Shown here piece by piece: positions 8,895 through 17,563 of a stretch of DNA of 64,000 bases (its first letter is position 1; every line of letters starts with the position of its first letter). The DNA comes from Dietzia sp. B32 (GTDB lineage: Bacteria; Actinomycetota; Actinomycetes; Mycobacteriales; Mycobacteriaceae): NCBI RefSeq assembly GCF_024732245.1, contig NZ_CP093845.1, forward strand, positions 744,001 through 808,000, read 5' to 3'. The notes beneath the pieces are model-generated. The model did no database searches, had not been told where the DNA came from, and saw nothing but the letters and a program-made list of their open reading frames with translations. The position numbers were made by a program, and so were the translations under genes.

Positions 8895-9271
8895 CAGTTC
8901 TCCTCGGTGGTGGTGGCCGCCAGGGAGAAGCGCGGCACGGGATGGGCCTCGACGAGGTGGACCTCGCTGCCGATCAGCTCGGCGGGAGAGGTGCCGTCGA
9001 GGAGCGCCTCGACCTTCACGCCCTCGGGCAGTTCGACGTATCCCACGGCGAAGGGGGTGAACCCGCCTGCCGGCGGGACGTAGGGGGGTGACTTGGGCGG
9101 GAAGCGCTGGATCGTCGCGGTCCACACCGTCCCGGTGGTGGACAGGTCGATCCCGGTCGTCTCGGCTCCGCCGCAGCGCTGACAGCTCACGGACGCGGGA
9201 AACGCCACGGTCGAACAGTGGTCACACCGACTCCCCCGCAACCGGGGCGACTCGTTCTCGTTCTGGGTCAT
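8894..9271 (-). CDS. DUF35 OB-fold/zinc-ribbon partner of the thiolase
   Basis: A 125-aa protein with an N-terminal zinc ribbon (CDHC about residues 16-19, CQRC about 30-33) followed by an OB-fold core containing GTVWTATIQRF and PFAVGYVELPEG. Proteins of this family (ChsH2 C-terminal domain-like) bind and support the thiolase or aldolase encoded beside them, consistent with the 1-nt overlap with the thiolase gene. The 58-bp gap to the upstream crotonase shows no promoter, so it is probably in the same transcript. Confidence 0.88.
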   Translation of the reverse strand: MTQNENESPRLRGSRCDHCSTVAFPASVSCQRCGGAETTGIDLSTTGTVWTATIQRFPPKSPPYVPPAGGFTPFAVGYVELPEGVKVEALLDGTSPAELIGSEVHLVEAHPVPRFSLAATTTEEN

Positions 9272-9329
9272 GGTGTGCAGTCCTCCTGTTGTCCTGTGAC
9301 GTTTCCCGCTCCGTGATGAGACCGTCAGA

Positions 9330-10118
9330 TCAGCGGCCGACCCACTTGGGCTCGCGCTTCTCGAGGAACGCCTGGACGCCCTCCTTGCCGTCGGCCGACT
9401 GCAGCGAGTTGCCGACCGCGAAGTGCTCCATGATCATGAGCGACTTGATGTCGGCGTCGAGGCCCTGGTTCACGGCCATCTTGGTGAGCTTCATCATGAA
9501 CGGGCTCTTGTCGGTGAGCTGTCCGATGAAGTTCTCGACGCACTCGTCGAGCTGGTCGGCCGGGGCCGAGTCGTTGATGAGGTCGAAGTCCTTGGCCTCC
9601 TTGCCCGAGAGCAGCTTGCCCGTGAGCATGAGCTCCTTGGTCTTGCGCAGGCCGATCATCCGCGGGAGGCGGTAGATCGGGCCGGCGCCGCCGAACAGGG
9701 CGCGACGGATGTGGAAGTCGCCGATCTTGGCGTCATCCGCGGCGATCGCGAAGTCGCAGGAGATCATGAGCTCGAAGCCGCCGGCGGTGACGTAGCCCTC
9801 GAGGACCGCCACGGACGGCGTGTTCATCGAGTAGAGGCGGTCACAGACCTGGGCCGAGAGGACGCCGACGTCCATGGCGTTGGTGGTGCCGACGAAGTCG
9901 CCCAGCAGCTCGTTGAGGTCGAAGCCCGAGCAGAACTGGTTGTTCACGCCACGGAGGACCAGGACCTTGAGGTCGGGATCGGCGTCGACCTCCTTGATGA
10001 TCTCGTCCAGGCGGTGCAGGAGCTCCACCGTGACGGCGTTCTTGACATGCGGGCGGTTCAGCCAGACGCGGGCGACGTCGCCGTCCTTCTCCAACAGCAC
10101 GTGGTCGGTGTCAACCAT
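9330..10118 (-). CDS. enoyl-CoA hydratase/isomerase family (crotonase) with altered active site
   Basis: Crotonase-fold protein of 262 aa. The CoA-binding FCSGFDLNEL and the first oxyanion/acid segment TAGGFELMISCDFAI carry the Glu of the first catalytic position. The second segment reads IGDFHIRRALFGGAG, where hydratases have a PE pair; the second catalytic glutamate seems to be absent, replaced near a histidine. It may therefore be an isomerase, hydrolase or ring-cleaving member rather than a hydratase. It is the first gene of the ten-gene operon and has two TGAA-N5-TTCA operators in its upstream 120 bp. Confidence 0.85.
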   Translation of the reverse strand: MVDTDHVLLEKDGDVARVWLNRPHVKNAVTVELLHRLDEIIKEVDADPDLKVLVLRGVNNQFCSGFDLNELLGDFVGTTNAMDVGVLSAQVCDRLYSMNTPSVAVLEGYVTAGGFELMISCDFAIAADDAKIGDFHIRRALFGGAGPIYRLPRMIGLRKTKELMLTGKLLSGKEAKDFDLINDSAPADQLDECVENFIGQLTDKSPFMMKLTKMAVNQGLDADIKSLMIMEHFAVGNSLQSADGKEGVQAFLEKREPKWVGR

Positions 10119-10139
10119 GATCGTTCCTTTCGTTGTTCC

Positions 10140-10157
10140 TGAACTGGATTCAGTTCA
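10140..10157. promoter_or_regulatory. TGAA-N5-TTCA operator, site B (best copy)
   Basis: TGAACTGGATTCAGTTCA: TGAA-N5-TTCA nested in perfect outer arms TGAACT/AGTTCA. It lies 21 bp upstream of the crotonase start, where a bound repressor would block the promoter of the main catabolic operon. Confidence 0.65.
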
Positions 10158-10195
10158 TGTCTACAGGGTCGCGGCGAGTCCGTCAACCCATATCT

Positions 10196-10208
10196 CGAAC
10201 TTGGTTCA
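10196..10208. promoter_or_regulatory. TGAA-N5-TTCA operator, site C
   Basis: CGAACTTGGTTCA, one mismatch from the TGAA-N5-TTCA pattern, 56 bp further upstream of the crotonase than site B. Two sites before one operon suggest cooperative or looping control. Confidence 0.55.
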
Positions 10209-10238
10209 ATTTGGCCCCGAAGGGGCGGTTCGCACAGG

Positions 10239-11348
10239 TCAGGCGACCGCGGCGAGCTCCTGGAGCGGGTAGATCTTGAGGCTCTCGGAGCGGAAGCTGA
10301 TGACCACGGGCTCGCCCGGCTCGGCACGCCGGAGCCACGCTCCGTGGGTCGCGGAGGAGGCCCGGAGCCGGTACTTCTCCGGGCCGGCGCCCACCACCAC
10401 GTCGTAGTGTCGACCACCGAACTCGGCGGACAGCAGGGTGGCGTCCAGGACGATCTCCCGGTCGGACACGTCCTCGTCCGTCCGGTGCAGGACGATGTCG
10501 TCCGGCCACAGCCGGGCCGCGATGGCCTGGTGGCCGCCGGTCTCGCAGCGGAGCGGCAGCTCGGTGCCCGCGGCCGTGGTCCACTCGAGCCCCGTGCGGT
10601 GCAACTCGAGCCTGTTGGACATCCCGATGAAGTCCGCGACGTACTCGCTCACCGGGTGGTCGAACACGTCCTGGGGTGTGGCGAGCTGCTCGATCTTGCC
10701 GTGCTTCATGATCGCCAACCTGTCGCCAAGGGCGAAGGCTTCCGAATGGTCATGGGTGACGAACACCGCGCCGAACCCGAGTTCCGAGTGCAACCGGTGG
10801 ATCTCGGTGCGGACCTGGTCGCGGAGTAGTGCGTCGAGATTGCTCAACGGCTCGTCGAAGAGCACCAGGTCGGGCCTGGCCGCCATCCCCCGCGCCACCG
10901 CGATGCGCTGCTGCTGCCCACCGCTGAGCTGGGCCGGATACCGGTCCAGTAGGTGGCCACAGTCGACCATCCCGGCGGCTTCCTCCACCCGTCCGGCGTT
11001 GAGCGCGTCCTTCATCTTGCGCGCCTTGAGCGGGTACGCGATGTTCTTGCGCACGGTCATGTTCGGCCACAGCGCGTAGGACTGGAAGACCATTCCGATG
11101 CTGCGCTTGTTGGGAGGGACGTTCACCCGGTTGGCCGCGTCGAACATCGGGTCACCGTCGAAGGTGATCGATCCCTCCTCCGGGGTCTCGAGCCCGGCGA
11201 GGCACCGCAGCGTCGTGGTCTTCCCACACCCACTGGGCCCGAGCAACACGAGGAACTCCCCCGCGTCGATCTCCAGGTCCAACTGGTCCACGACGACGTT
11301 CGTTCCGTACTTCTTGGTGAGACCGGAGATCTCGATTCTGGCGGTCAT
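10239..11348 (-). CDS. ABC importer ATPase (PotA/FbpC type)
   Basis: Cytoplasmic ATPase of 369 aa energising the importer formed with the permease and lipoproteins upstream. Walker A GPSGCGKTT near 38-46, signature LSGGQQQR near 141, Walker B LVLFDEP near 165, switch histidine in VTHDHSEA, and a C-terminal ~130-aa TOBE-like domain. The class transports ferric iron, polyamines, thiamine or small organic anions; the catabolic context argues for an organic substrate or related acid, which is inference. It is the last gene of the binding-protein/permease/ATPase run, 120 bp before the crotonase operon. Confidence 0.9.
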   Translation of the reverse strand: MTARIEISGLTKKYGTNVVVDQLDLEIDAGEFLVLLGPSGCGKTTTLRCLAGLETPEEGSITFDGDPMFDAANRVNVPPNKRSIGMVFQSYALWPNMTVRKNIAYPLKARKMKDALNAGRVEEAAGMVDCGHLLDRYPAQLSGGQQQRIAVARGMAARPDLVLFDEPLSNLDALLRDQVRTEIHRLHSELGFGAVFVTHDHSEAFALGDRLAIMKHGKIEQLATPQDVFDHPVSEYVADFIGMSNRLELHRTGLEWTTAAGTELPLRCETGGHQAIAARLWPDDIVLHRTDEDVSDREIVLDATLLSAEFGGRHYDVVVGAGPEKYRLRASSATHGAWLRRAEPGEPVVISFRSESLKIYPLQELAAVA

Positions 11349-11430
11349 CAGACTTCCTCGTAGTCGTGCCGGCGGTGAGGCGCGGCGGTGGGACGTGGGT
11401 ACCGGGCGGGCGTCGACCCGCGGGCGGGGC

Positions 11431-13104
11431 TCACAGCTTCTCCAGGACGTTGCGGCCGCCCACGAGCATCGCGACGGCCACGCCTGCGCCGGTCACGGCC
11501 GACATGAGGATGGCCATGGCGGCGACCAGCGTGTAGGAGCCGTTGCTCCAGTGGTCGTAGAGCAGGGTGCCCATGACCTGGGTCGTGGCGGAGCGCACCA
11601 TGAGGGACGCGGCGAACTCGTGGGTGAGCAGGATGAACATGAGCGCGATGGAGCTCAGGATGGTCGGCCTGAGCATGGGCAGGGTCACCCGGAGCATCGT
11701 GGCCACCGGGCCGGCACCCGAGACCGCGGAGGCCTCCTCGTACTTGTCCCCCATGGAGATGAGCGCGGTGAGCTGCATCCGGGTCGCGAAGGGGATCATC
11801 AGCACCACGTAGACCAGGACGATCACGGCCTTGGTGCCGTAGAGGATCAGGGGCGGCTCGGTGTAGGTGAGCAGGAACCCGACGCCGAAGATGACCGCGG
11901 GGATGCCCATGGGCAGGGCGGTGACGAGGTCGGCCAGGGTCCGCAGGATCTTGAGGTCCTGGCGGCGGACCATGAGGTTGGCCACGCCGAACCCGATGGG
12001 CACACAGATGAGGACCGCGATGATCGAGGTCACGACACTGGTGACGACCGAGTCGACGATGCCGGGGGTCGAGATCAGGGCCTCGTAGTTGGCGAGGGTG
12101 AACAGGTCCCAGGACAGCTCGCCGGACCAGTACGGCGTCAGCGAGACGATGATGACCCCGGCCAGCGGGAGCACCAGTGCCACGAGCCCGTAGACCGCCA
12201 CGATGACGGCCGCCCACGGCGAGGACCCACCGACAGGGGCGAACGACTTGCCCCCGTGGGTGACGAAGCGGGACTGGTTGCCGAGCAGCACCTTCTGGCC
12301 GAACACCACGAGGATGCCCACCACCACGAGCGGCGACCCCGCGGCCGCGGCGGCGGCGAAGTTGATGGGCGACTCCGACGCACGGAGGTACATCTCCGTC
12401 GCCAGGACCTTGACGCCCTCGTTCTGTCCCAGCAGCAGCGGGGCGGTGAACTGCCCGAGGCCGAGCAGCAGCGCGACGCCCGCCCCGTAGATGAGCGACG
12501 GCCGCAGCAACGGCAGGACGATCTTGAAGAACGTCCCGATTGTCGTCGACCCGCTGATCTGCGCGGCCTCCAGGTGCTCGCCGCTGATGTTCTGCATGCC
12601 TGCGCTGACGAACAGGTACACGAACGATGTGAGGCTGAAACCGGTGATGATGATGATCCACGTCGGGCTGTAGACGTTCACCGGCCCGGACTGGAGGTCA
12701 CTCCACCAGGGCAGCATCCGGAGCAGGATGTTGATGTAGCCCGGCCCGGGCGAGAGCAGGAAGGCGAAGCCCACGACGTTTGCCACGGACGGGATGACGA
12801 TCGGCAGGATCGGCACGAGCCGCAGGAACCCCATCCGGCGCGGGAGCCGGGAGGTGGCAAAGGCGAGGACGGTCCCGCAGACCATCGCGATCACCAGAGA
12901 GAAGAACGCCAGGGCCGCGGTCGTCTGCAGGGTGTCCAGGATGTCGGCGCGGCCGTACTGGGACCGGTAGCCCCGGGCACCGTTCTCGAACGCCAGGGTC
13001 TGCAGCTTGATCAGCGGCCACACCACCAGGTACCCGAGCACCAGGATCAGCGGCAGGTAGATCAGGCGCTGGCGCCATATCGCCTTGGAACCAAGACCTG
13101 TCAT
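11431..13104 (-). CDS. ABC importer permease, two fused membrane domains (FbpB type)
   Basis: Membrane protein of 557 aa with about 12 transmembrane helices in two halves. Each half holds an EAA-type coupling loop (EAAQISGSTTIGTFFKI near 210 and EEASAVSGAGPVATMLR near 480), so a single gene supplies both permease domains. The start is the ATG at 13104; an in-frame upstream extension is Arg/Ser-rich and lacks membrane character. It lies between the first binding protein and the ATPase on the same strand. Confidence 0.88.
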   Translation of the reverse strand: MTGLGSKAIWRQRLIYLPLILVLGYLVVWPLIKLQTLAFENGARGYRSQYGRADILDTLQTTAALAFFSLVIAMVCGTVLAFATSRLPRRMGFLRLVPILPIVIPSVANVVGFAFLLSPGPGYINILLRMLPWWSDLQSGPVNVYSPTWIIIITGFSLTSFVYLFVSAGMQNISGEHLEAAQISGSTTIGTFFKIVLPLLRPSLIYGAGVALLLGLGQFTAPLLLGQNEGVKVLATEMYLRASESPINFAAAAAAGSPLVVVGILVVFGQKVLLGNQSRFVTHGGKSFAPVGGSSPWAAVIVAVYGLVALVLPLAGVIIVSLTPYWSGELSWDLFTLANYEALISTPGIVDSVVTSVVTSIIAVLICVPIGFGVANLMVRRQDLKILRTLADLVTALPMGIPAVIFGVGFLLTYTEPPLILYGTKAVIVLVYVVLMIPFATRMQLTALISMGDKYEEASAVSGAGPVATMLRVTLPMLRPTILSSIALMFILLTHEFAASLMVRSATTQVMGTLLYDHWSNGSYTLVAAMAILMSAVTGAGVAVAMLVGGRNVLEKL

Positions 13105-13202
13105 GTGGGATCGACCTCTGCTTCGTCGTGCGCGCGGGCGGGTGTCGGCCATGGGCGGCGGGCCCGCGGGAGTTGCCGACCGCTGCGAGGAACTGAGGAG
13201 CG

Positions 13203-14255
13203 TCACCGTAGGAACTTCTGCTCCCACTCGGCCTGGAACTGCTCGACCGACTCGGGGTCGAGCGTGTCCGGGTCACCGAGTTCGACGTCCTGCGCGGTCA
13301 CCGTCGACCCCGGCACACCGGTTCCGGGGACATCCGGGAGCACGGAGAGGTAATCGGCGGAGATGGCGGCCTGACCGGCGGGCGTGAGCAGGAAGTCGGC
13401 GAGCAGCTGCGCGGCGTTGGGGTTGGGCGCCGACGCCAGGACGTGCGAGTACCACGGGACTCCCCACGGCTTCTCCGGCAGCGCGAACCCGACAGGGGCG
13501 CCCTTGTCCTGCTCGGTGACGATGTTGCTGGCCGCCATGGGGGCCGCCCAGACCTCACCGGAGGCGAGCGCCTGCGTGATGGCCACCGCGCTCGGGTAGA
13601 CGCGGGGCTTCACCGTGACGAGGCGGTCGAGGAAGTCGGCGCCGTAGTCGACGTCGATCTTGCGGTACATGTCGACGTAGGTGGCGATCCCGTTGGGGTT
13701 CTGGATGCCGACCTTGCCCTGCAGTCGCGGGTTGAGGACGTCATCGGGGGTGCTGAGCCCCTCGGGGACGTTGGTCGTGTTCCAGCCCAGACCGAAGACG
13801 GTCGCGCTGGTGAGGAAGAACTTGTCCTCGATCACGCTCTCGGCGGCGTCGTACTCGGGGTTCTCGATCGCGGGTGCGACCACCTCGGCCGAGTAGTCGG
13901 TCTCGAGACTGCGGGAGATCCATCCGGCGTCGGTGGTCATGTGCACGTCGGCGACACCGGACCCGGTCGAGTTCTCCACCTCGATCTTGGGCAGGATGTC
14001 GGCATCGGTTCCGCGGACGTAGGTGAGCGAGATGCCCGGGTACTCGGCCTCGAACGCCTTCTTCAGCGCCTCGAGGTTGTCCGGGGAGTGCGTGGAGTAG
14101 ATCGTCACGCTCCCCTCGTCCCGGGCTGCCGTGACGATCTCGTCCCATGAGCCGGCGAGTTCGGAGCCGGAACCGGAGCCGGAGCTGCAGCCCGTGAGGA
14201 TGAGGGCGAGCGCAGCCCCGCTGGCGACGGCGGCCTTGATCTTGGGAAAGCTCAT
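13203..14255 (-). CDS. extracellular solute-binding lipoprotein (family 1), copy 1
   Basis: Periplasm-side substrate-binding lipoprotein of 350 aa for the adjacent ABC importer. It has an N-terminal lipoprotein signal with lipobox LTGC followed by a Ser/Gly linker, then an iron/thiamine-type binding fold (WDEIV, LTYVRGTD, ASGEVWAAP). AAAGGAGG sits at ideal distance from the ATG at 14255, preferred over the in-frame codon eight residues upstream. It shares most of its length with the neighbouring binding protein at 14388-15488, evidence for tandem duplication. A TGAA-N5-TTCA operator lies 40 bp upstream. Confidence 0.88.
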   Translation of the reverse strand: MSFPKIKAAVASGAALALILTGCSSGSGSGSELAGSWDEIVTAARDEGSVTIYSTHSPDNLEALKKAFEAEYPGISLTYVRGTDADILPKIEVENSTGSGVADVHMTTDAGWISRSLETDYSAEVVAPAIENPEYDAAESVIEDKFFLTSATVFGLGWNTTNVPEGLSTPDDVLNPRLQGKVGIQNPNGIATYVDMYRKIDVDYGADFLDRLVTVKPRVYPSAVAITQALASGEVWAAPMAASNIVTEQDKGAPVGFALPEKPWGVPWYSHVLASAPNPNAAQLLADFLLTPAGQAAISADYLSVLPDVPGTGVPGSTVTAQDVELGDPDTLDPESVEQFQAEWEQKFLR

Positions 14256-14294
14256 CGCTTTCCTCCTTTCACGACTCACCCGAGCGAGTCGAAT

Positions 14295-14307
14295 TGAACT
14301 AGATTCA
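14295..14307. promoter_or_regulatory. TGAA-N5-TTCA operator, site D
   Basis: TGAACTAGATTCA, an exact TGAA-N5-TTCA. On the minus strand it sits just downstream of a candidate promoter TTGCAT-17 bp-TATTCT (about 14341-14313), so binding would block the start of transcription of the ABC importer genes. Confidence 0.6.
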
Positions 14308-14387
14308 GATGGAGAATATGACGTGTGTCACCCGTATGCAAGAGCGAGCGGACGTTAACTTCCGGGGACCCACTTACGGGTGCGGAG

Positions 14388-15488
14388 TCACCTGAGGAAC
14401 TTCTGCTCCCACTGCGCGACGTACTGCTCGACCGCCTCGGCCTCGAGCGTGTCCGGGTCGGCGAGATCGAGGTCCTGGGCGACGACGTCCGACCCCTCGA
14501 CGCCTGTTCCGGGGATGCCCGGGAGGGCCGCGATGTAGCTACGGGACAGGGCCTGCTGCCCCTCGGGCGTGATCATGAAGTCGGCGAGGAGCTGGGCCGC
14601 GTTGGGGCTGGGCGCGGCGGAGAGCACGTGTGAGTAGAAGGGGATCCCGATGGGGTTGTCGGGGAGCGCGAAGTCGACCGGCGCGCCCTTGTCCCGCTCC
14701 ACGAGAACGTCCATGGAGGCCCCGGGGGCGGCCCAGACCTCTCCGGAGGCGAGCGCCTGCGTGACGCCCGGTCCACTGGTGTAGACCCTCGGGTCGAGGG
14801 TGGAGAGCCGGTCGACGAAGCCCGCCCTGTAGTCGATGTCCATCCGGCGGTAGATGTGGACGACGGCCGGATACCCGGCCGGCGTGACCACCCCGACCTT
14901 CCCCGTGAGTCGCGGGTCGAGGAGATCCTCGGGGGCCCGCAACCCGTCGGGCACGTGGGTGGTGTTCCACGCCAGGCCGATCGACGTGGCGCTGGTGACG
15001 AAGAAGGTGTCGTCGAGGACCCCGTCGGCCGCCCGGTAGTCCGGCTGGTCGATCGCGGGCGCCACCACCTCGACGGAGTAGTCCCCCGAGTCCAGACTCC
15101 GGTGGATCCACCCGGCATCGGTGGTCATGTGCACGTCCGCGATCCCGTTTCCGGTCCGGCTCTCCACCTCCACCTTGGGGATGAGGTCGGAGTCGGTGCC
15201 GCGGACGTACGTCAGGGTGATGCCGGGGTACCGCGCCTCGAACGCCGCTTTGAGCGCCTCCAGGTTGGCCGGGGCGTGGTTCGAGTAGAGCGTGACCGCC
15301 CCCTCGGCCGTCGCCGCCTCGACGATCTCGTCCCACGATCCCCCGAGCTCCGGACCGGATCCTTCCGCGGACCCACACGCGGTCAGCGCCACCATCGTGG
15401 CGAGAGCGGCGGCCGCGGCCTTCACGCCCCTGCTCCTCCCGCCCGTACTCTTCACGCCCGTACTCTTCACGCCCGTGTCGGCTTTCAT
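14388..15488 (-). CDS. extracellular solute-binding lipoprotein (family 1), copy 2
   Basis: A second binding lipoprotein of 366 aa, clearly homologous along its length to copy 1 (shared WDEIV, LTYVRGTDSD, VADVHMTTDAGW, ASGEVWAAP and the C-terminal QWEQKFLR). Lipobox LTAC lies near residue 40. The N-terminal region before the hydrophobic core is unusually long and repetitive (VKSTG units from a 15-bp tandem repeat). It has its own operator and no permease of its own, so it probably feeds the same transporter with a different or overlapping ligand. Confidence 0.87.
   Translation of the reverse strand: MKADTGVKSTGVKSTGGRSRGVKAAAAALATMVALTACGSAEGSGPELGGSWDEIVEAATAEGAVTLYSNHAPANLEALKAAFEARYPGITLTYVRGTDSDLIPKVEVESRTGNGIADVHMTTDAGWIHRSLDSGDYSVEVVAPAIDQPDYRAADGVLDDTFFVTSATSIGLAWNTTHVPDGLRAPEDLLDPRLTGKVGVVTPAGYPAVVHIYRRMDIDYRAGFVDRLSTLDPRVYTSGPGVTQALASGEVWAAPGASMDVLVERDKGAPVDFALPDNPIGIPFYSHVLSAAPSPNAAQLLADFMITPEGQQALSRSYIAALPGIPGTGVEGSDVVAQDLDLADPDTLEAEAVEQYVAQWEQKFLR
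15441..15480. repeat. 15-bp tandem repeat in binding-protein signal region
   Basis: GCCCGTACTCTTCAC occurs twice head to tail (15441-15455, 15456-15470) followed by a partial third copy. It encodes the VKSTG repeats before the hydrophobic core of the second binding lipoprotein. Confidence 0.7.
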
Positions 15489-15522
15489 CCGAGGCCTTCC
15501 TGCTCTCACGAGTCCACTGACT

Positions 15523-15535
15523 TGAACTCACTTCA
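15523..15535. promoter_or_regulatory. TGAA-N5-TTCA operator, site E
   Basis: TGAACTCACTTCA, an exact match to the pattern, 35 bp upstream of the second binding-lipoprotein start. A CATACT -10-like hexamer on the minus strand lies just upstream of it. Confidence 0.6.
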
Positions 15536-15636
15536 GCAAGAGTATGACAACCGTCACACCGTGGTGGCGAATCGCCGTGATCCCCGCGAGACCGCGGGGC
15601 GGCACGCGGGGCGGTCTCTCGGGAGCAGAACGCTGG

Positions 15637-15652
15637 CGGCACGCGGGTGCCG
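15637..15652 (-). terminator. short hairpin after SDR
   Basis: CGGCAC-GCGG-GTGCCG, a 6-bp stem 10 bp beyond the stop of the SDR at 15662-16456. It is weak and lacks a U tract, but sits where the upstream transcript should end. Confidence 0.3.
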
Positions 15653-15661
15653 TCACCCCCG

Positions 15662-16456
15662 TCAGACGGTGAAGCGCCCGCCGTTGCTGAGCAGTACCGC
15701 GCCCACGACGTTCGAGGCCTGGTCCGAGGCGAGATAGGTGATGTTGTCGGCGAGCTGGTCGGCGGTCGCGTAACCGAACGCGCTGCCCTCGTTCATGCGC
15801 TTGCGGACCGACTCGGGGGTCCGGGCCGCCATCGCCGTGTCGACCGGGCCCGGCGCCACGGTGTTGACGCGGATGCCGAAGTGGATGACCTCCTTCGCCA
15901 CGGACTGACAGAGGGCGTGCACGGCCGCCTTGGACGAGGCGTAGTGCGGGTAGCCGACGAGGGTGTCGAAGGCGGCGGACGACCCCACGGTCACGATCGC
16001 TCCCCCGCCGGTCTCGCGCATCGCCCGCACCGACTCGCGCAGGACGTGGAACGTACCGTCGAGGTTGACCGCGTGGATCCGGCGCCACGTCGAATCCTCG
16101 ACGCGCGTCAGCACGTCGAGGGGCTCGTCCTTCTCGGCCGCCTCGTAGATGTGGCCCTTGGCGATCGGATCGTCGATCCCCGCCGCGTGGACCACCACGT
16201 CCAGGCGCCCGTCCGCCGCCACCACCGACTCGACCAGCCGTCTGACCGCGTCGGGATCCGCGACGTCCACCCCGTGGGCGGCGCCTCCGATCTCCTCGGC
16301 GACCGACCGGGCCGCGTCCTCGGCGAGGTCCACCACGTGGACGCGGCGGGCACCGTCGGCGGCGAGCTGCCGCGCGACGGCCGCGCCGATCCCCGAGGCA
16401 CCTCCGGTGACGAGCGCGACCTTGCCCTCGAATCGCTGCTGTTGTGCTGTGGTCAT
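15662..16456 (-). CDS. short-chain dehydrogenase/reductase
   Basis: SDR of 264 aa with TGGASGIG, HAAG (in place of NNAG), VGSSAAF and YASSK. It contains an insert after the HAAG motif (KGHIYEAAEKDEPLDVL) that is longer than in standard SDRs and may form a substrate lid. It is the last gene of the run FAD-oxidoreductase, OYE-type reductase, zinc dehydrogenase, SDR, and probably interconverts a ketone and alcohol of the same pathway. Aspartate in the cofactor loop (VVDLAED) suggests NAD(H). Confidence 0.87.
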   Translation of the reverse strand: MTTAQQQRFEGKVALVTGGASGIGAAVARQLAADGARRVHVVDLAEDAARSVAEEIGGAAHGVDVADPDAVRRLVESVVAADGRLDVVVHAAGIDDPIAKGHIYEAAEKDEPLDVLTRVEDSTWRRIHAVNLDGTFHVLRESVRAMRETGGGAIVTVGSSAAFDTLVGYPHYASSKAAVHALCQSVAKEVIHFGIRVNTVAPGPVDTAMAARTPESVRKRMNEGSAFGYATADQLADNITYLASDQASNVVGAVLLSNGGRFTV

Positions 16457-16518
16457 GATGTCCGTCCTGTTCTGTTCGCCCGGTCTCGCCGGGTCGGGGT
16501 GGGTGAGGGGTCAGCGGG

Positions 16519-17502
16519 TCACATCGACACGACGAGACGTCCGGTGACCCGTCCGTCGCGAAGCCGGTCGATCCCCTCGGGGACCCTGTCGAAGGTCAGG
16601 TGTTCGACGGCCGGCGTGATCCGTCCGTCCGCCAGGTACCGGTACACGGCGGTGATGTCGTCTTTGGTCCCGCCGGAGGACCCGCGGATGACGGCCTTCT
16701 GGTGGATGACGTCCGCGGTGACGAGCTCGGAGGTGTGCGCGCCCATGCCGATCATCACCACGGTTCCGCCCACCCGGATGGCCCGGACCGCTGCCTGCGC
16801 CGTGGAGCCGAACCCGGCGAAGTCGATGACGGAGTCCAGGCCCGCGCCGGCGAGTTCGGCGGCATCGCCCACAACCCGGGTCACGCCGAGGGACTCCCCG
16901 AGTTCGCGCGCGGCCGGGCTGGGGTCCGCGGCGTGCACCTCGGCGCCCAGCAGCACGGCGATGCGCGCGCCCACCTGTCCGAGACCGCCGAGCCCGATGA
17001 TCCCCACCCGGTCGCCGGCCTTCACGCCCGCCACCACGGCCACGCCGTGGTGCGAGGTCATCCCGGCGTCGGTTCCCAGGGCCCCGAGCTCGTAGGACAG
17101 GCCGTCCGGGAGCGGGACGAGGTCGGCGGCCGGCGCCAGGTGGTAGGCCGCGTATCCGCCGTCGCGGCCGTATCCGGGCACCGTCGCGCCCAGCGGGTGG
17201 ACGCCGCACCGGTCCCCCACCGCGATGCCCGTGACCCCGGACCCCACGGCGACGACGTCGCCGGCGATCTCGTGGCCCAGCGTGATGGGGTTCCGGTGGA
17301 TGTTCTCCGCCCACGACGGCTCGTCCAGCTCCCCCACGTCGGAGTGGCACATCCCCGCCGCGCGCACGCGCAGCAGCACCTCGCCCGCCCTCGGCCCGGT
17401 CACCGGCACCGTCGCCAGGGTAAGGGGCCGCCCCGTTCCGGTCCACTGCCAGGCCTGCATCCGAGCGGGGATCCCCGTCGCGTTCGTGTCCACTCCCACC
17501 AT
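16519..17502 (-). CDS. zinc-type alcohol dehydrogenase lacking the structural zinc lobe
   Basis: MDR-family dehydrogenase of 327 aa. Catalytic zinc ligands are present (GMCHSD near 52, GHE near 78), and the cofactor motif GLGGLG is near 170. The segment that normally carries four structural-zinc cysteines instead reads GVHPLGATVPGYGRDGG, without cysteines. This is known in some family branches and need not impair catalysis. The start at 17502 is the first in-frame start after the upstream gene; the MQAWQW methionine 14 residues in is a possible alternative. Confidence 0.87.
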   Translation of the reverse strand: MVGVDTNATGIPARMQAWQWTGTGRPLTLATVPVTGPRAGEVLLRVRAAGMCHSDVGELDEPSWAENIHRNPITLGHEIAGDVVAVGSGVTGIAVGDRCGVHPLGATVPGYGRDGGYAAYHLAPAADLVPLPDGLSYELGALGTDAGMTSHHGVAVVAGVKAGDRVGIIGLGGLGQVGARIAVLLGAEVHAADPSPAARELGESLGVTRVVGDAAELAGAGLDSVIDFAGFGSTAQAAVRAIRVGGTVVMIGMGAHTSELVTADVIHQKAVIRGSSGGTKDDITAVYRYLADGRITPAVEHLTFDRVPEGIDRLRDGRVTGRLVVSM

Positions 17503-17563
17503 CCTTCTCGTCTGTGTCCGTCCGGTCGTCTGTGTCCGTCCGGGCGTGCCGGGCCGGGCCCGG

